DNA of 64,000 nt, from positions 1-64,000 of the forward strand of contig JAILIC010000087.1 in assembly GCA_024695475.1 (NCBI GenBank), written 5' to 3'. Below the pieces are notes generated by a model. That model made no database searches, had not been told where the DNA came from, and worked only from the letters and a program-made list of their open reading frames with translations. The stretch comes from Treponema sp. Its GTDB lineage: Bacteria; Spirochaetota; Spirochaetia; Treponematales; Treponemataceae. This document shows, piece after piece, positions 62,163 to 64,000 of this stretch (position 1 is its first letter; each line of letters opens with the position of its first letter). The position numbers were made by a program, and so were the translations under genes.

Positions 62163-63107
62163 TTATGCCTCCTGAGTAGTAAGTATATGGAATACATCTT
62201 CAAGACTGTTGCGCTGAGGTGTAAGCTCATAAAGCGTCCAGCCTTTATCTACGATAAGCTTGAATAAAGCAGGGCGAAGCTCTTCATTGTCTTTTACAGA
62301 AACAACAGCACCTGCTAATTGTGACTCACCCTTGATAGGCTCTGGAGTCATTGCAGAAGCACCTGCAGCATTTTGCAAGGTGTTGAGCGCCTGTAACAAT
62401 TCAGTGGAAGAACATCCTCCGACAGTAATTTGCAAAGCCAGAGAGTGACCATAGCGTTCTCTCAATTCTGCAGTCGGGCTGTCGGCAACGACTTTTCCTT
62501 GTGAGATGATAATGACACGATTACAGAGCATTTCGACTTCACCCAAAATATGGGTGGATATGATGACGGTACGTGTTTTACCAATTTCTTTTATCAGGTT
62601 GCGTACGTCTTCGATCTGGTTTGGATCAAGACCACTGGTTGGCTCATCAAGAATCAATATTTCTGGATTATGCATCAACGCATGAGCAAGACCGACCCTC
62701 TGGCGGTAACCACGAGATAGCTCGCTGATATTTTTGTGCATAACTTCTTTAAGACCGCAGGTGGTACAGAGTTCTGGTACTCGAGTTTCTGGATCAACGC
62801 CCTGCATGCGTGCAATGTAATACAAATAATCTTCGACAATCATGTCAGAATACAGTGGTGCTGACTCCGGCATATAACCGATTTTACGCTTTGCATCTAC
62901 AGGATTTTGTGTTATATCGATACCATCGATTTTAATGGTACCGCTGCTTGGCTGTAAAAAACCGGTAACCATACGCATGGTTGTAGATTTACCTGCCCCA
63001 TTAGGACCGAGCAGACCGACAATTTGACCTGTGGGAATTGAAAAACTGACGTCATTTACTGCACGAAAGGTCCCAAATAGTCGGGATACGTGCGAAACTT
63101 CTATCAT
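62163..63107 (-). CDS. ABC ATPase, GldA-like
   Basis: A 314-residue ATPase: LLGPNGAGKSTTMRM, LSRGYRQRVGLAHAL signature, LILDEPTSGLDPNQ. A C-terminal extension of ~90 residues fits the ABC-2 exporter class. GGAGG before ATG is strong. It is the first gene of the Gld-like operon; a TATAAT box lies about 35 bases upstream. Confidence 0.9.
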   Translation of the reverse strand: MIEVSHVSRLFGTFRAVNDVSFSIPTGQIVGLLGPNGAGKSTTMRMVTGFLQPSSGTIKIDGIDITQNPVDAKRKIGYMPESAPLYSDMIVEDYLYYIARMQGVDPETRVPELCTTCGLKEVMHKNISELSRGYRQRVGLAHALMHNPEILILDEPTSGLDPNQIEDVRNLIKEIGKTRTVIISTHILGEVEMLCNRVIIISQGKVVADSPTAELRERYGHSLALQITVGGCSSTELLQALNTLQNAAGASAMTPEPIKGESQLAGAVVSVKDNEELRPALFKLIVDKGWTLYELTPQRNSLEDVFHILTTQEA

Positions 63108-63235
63108 AATGCCTCCACCTTATTTTAAAATATAAGACCTTATTATACTTAATTTAAATATAGTAATAAATGCAGGGTTACGGCAATAACAAACTTTTAT
63201 ACGAGCATTATAATATGGTATAATATACTGTTGAT

Positions 63236-64000
63236 ATGAATCGCTTTTTACTGCCCTTTAAACGCTGTTGTCTGGTATTATGTTTTCTCTTTGTGTATGG
63301 TGCCTGTGCTTTTGGGGCGGAATATACGAAGTATTATTGGACAGGTAGTACGAGTGGCAATTTTGATGTAGCTGCAAATTGGGGTGATTCAGGATATCCA
63401 AGTACAAGCAGTCATTCTGCAAATGTGATTAATGCTGAATCGGGTACAACGATTACATTGCAAAATGATGTTACTATAGGCGAACTATTTATCCAAGGTA
63501 CAAATGAGGTTACCATTGATTTAAGTGGTCACACGCTTTCTGTAGGTGAGCTGATTTTAGGTGATAGAGAATGGAATGGTAACAACAACGGAAAACTGGT
63601 TCTTACTGGTGGTGGCACGGTCATTATCACGAAAACATTTGACTGCACTAATGTCGCTGACTGTTCTTTAACTATAAATGATGCGCACTGTACTATAATT
63701 GGTACGTATTTTTTTAATACCAACAGTGGTTCTCTTTCTATAGGTGGTACGGGAGTTCTTGTTTTAGATGGAACATGTGGTTATGGTTACACGGATTCTG
63801 ATATTTTTAATGATTCATCACTGACTGTCATAAGTGATTCAAGTACTACCAATACGTGGCTTGGAACAACTGATACCAATTGGATGGAGGTTGCTAACTG
63901 GAGTAAAGGTACTATTCCTGGAGCAGACAGTACGACCTCTGTTATCATTCCCTCTGGTACTACATATTCACCTGTGGTGTCAGAACCATTGACAGGTTCT
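63236..64000 (+). CDS. start of a large exported surface protein with NW repeats (partial)
   Basis: The frame is open from ATG 63236 to the right edge (255 codons seen). A signal peptide ends ACAFGAE. The mature part has β-helix-like sequence and two W/NW modules, TSGNFDVAANWGDSGYPS and TDTNWMEVANWSKGTIPG, a pattern seen in large treponemal and other surface or autotransporter-like proteins. TATACT ends six bases before ATG. Function unknown; adhesion or surface layering is a guess. Confidence 0.7.
   Translation, partial: MNRFLLPFKRCCLVLCFLFVYGACAFGAEYTKYYWTGSTSGNFDVAANWGDSGYPSTSSHSANVINAESGTTITLQNDVTIGELFIQGTNEVTIDLSGHTLSVGELILGDREWNGNNNGKLVLTGGGTVIITKTFDCTNVADCSLTINDAHCTIIGTYFFNTNSGSLSIGGTGVLVLDGTCGYGYTDSDIFNDSSLTVISDSSTTNTWLGTTDTNWMEVANWSKGTIPGADSTTSVIIPSGTTYSPVVSEPLTGS

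Overview
The window looks like a treponeme (Spirochaetes) chromosome, most likely a host-associated, pectin-using species. It is AT-rich, carries a cytosolic pectin-oligomer degradation locus with an Lpl-type ABC importer, a fabD-fabG-fabF-fabZ cluster, NCS2 permease and large exported proteins with W/NW repeats. I infer the genus from gene content and style; nothing here proves the species.

Layout. 1-2.9 kb is an accessory patch: three tandem copies of a gene for a small double-glycine (Nif11-like) leader peptide, of which only the middle one reads intact, then a small EamA-type membrane protein, a set of five 22-bp repeats resembling an IS21-type end, and an HU-like DUF4469 protein. 2.9-6.6 kb holds a radical SAM protein and an ABC-F ATPase. 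6.7-17.1 kb is the pectin locus: a LacI-sensor/AraC regulator with decayed kinase and receiver modules, two permeases, a binding protein, GH105, pectinesterase (CE8) and polygalacturonase (GH28). None of the three enzymes has a signal peptide, so imported oligomers would be demethylated and hydrolysed in the cytosol. No ATPase subunit is present. 17.1-25.1 kb (minus strand) has a CsoR repressor with a membrane-anchored metal-binding protein, glutamate dehydrogenase, a PTS-EIIC/EAL fusion, a flavin-dependent fumarate-reductase-like lipoprotein and a Met/His-rich exported protein. 25.3-34.2 kb has a second Met/His-rich exported protein with a two-component system, metY plus an ATP-grasp ligase, and the fatty-acid operon.

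34.3-45.8 kb has an SH3 protein with a recombined remnant copy of its 3' end, a nucleobase permease, a threonine-synthase-like protein that has lost its catalytic lysine and PLP loops, a 1199-residue GH13 enzyme with a histone-H1-like tail overlapping malQ, a PflX-like radical SAM enzyme and a PTS EIIA. 45.9-55.4 kb has a lytic transglycosylase, rex-serC-serA, a rhomboid protease, and a compact N-degron cluster clpS-clpA-aat plus an unknown gene. 55.5-64 kb has a fold-III decarboxylase, purB, a Gld-like ABC operon with DUF4340, and the start of a large surface protein that runs off the right edge.

A pattern that crosses the window: many first genes have no Shine-Dalgarno sequence and instead carry a TATACT/TATAAT-type -10 box ending 5-9 nt before the start codon, several with a -35 box at 17 bp. 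This predicts leaderless mRNAs, while operon-internal genes use normal GGAGG sites. No tRNA, rRNA or CRISPR array was seen.
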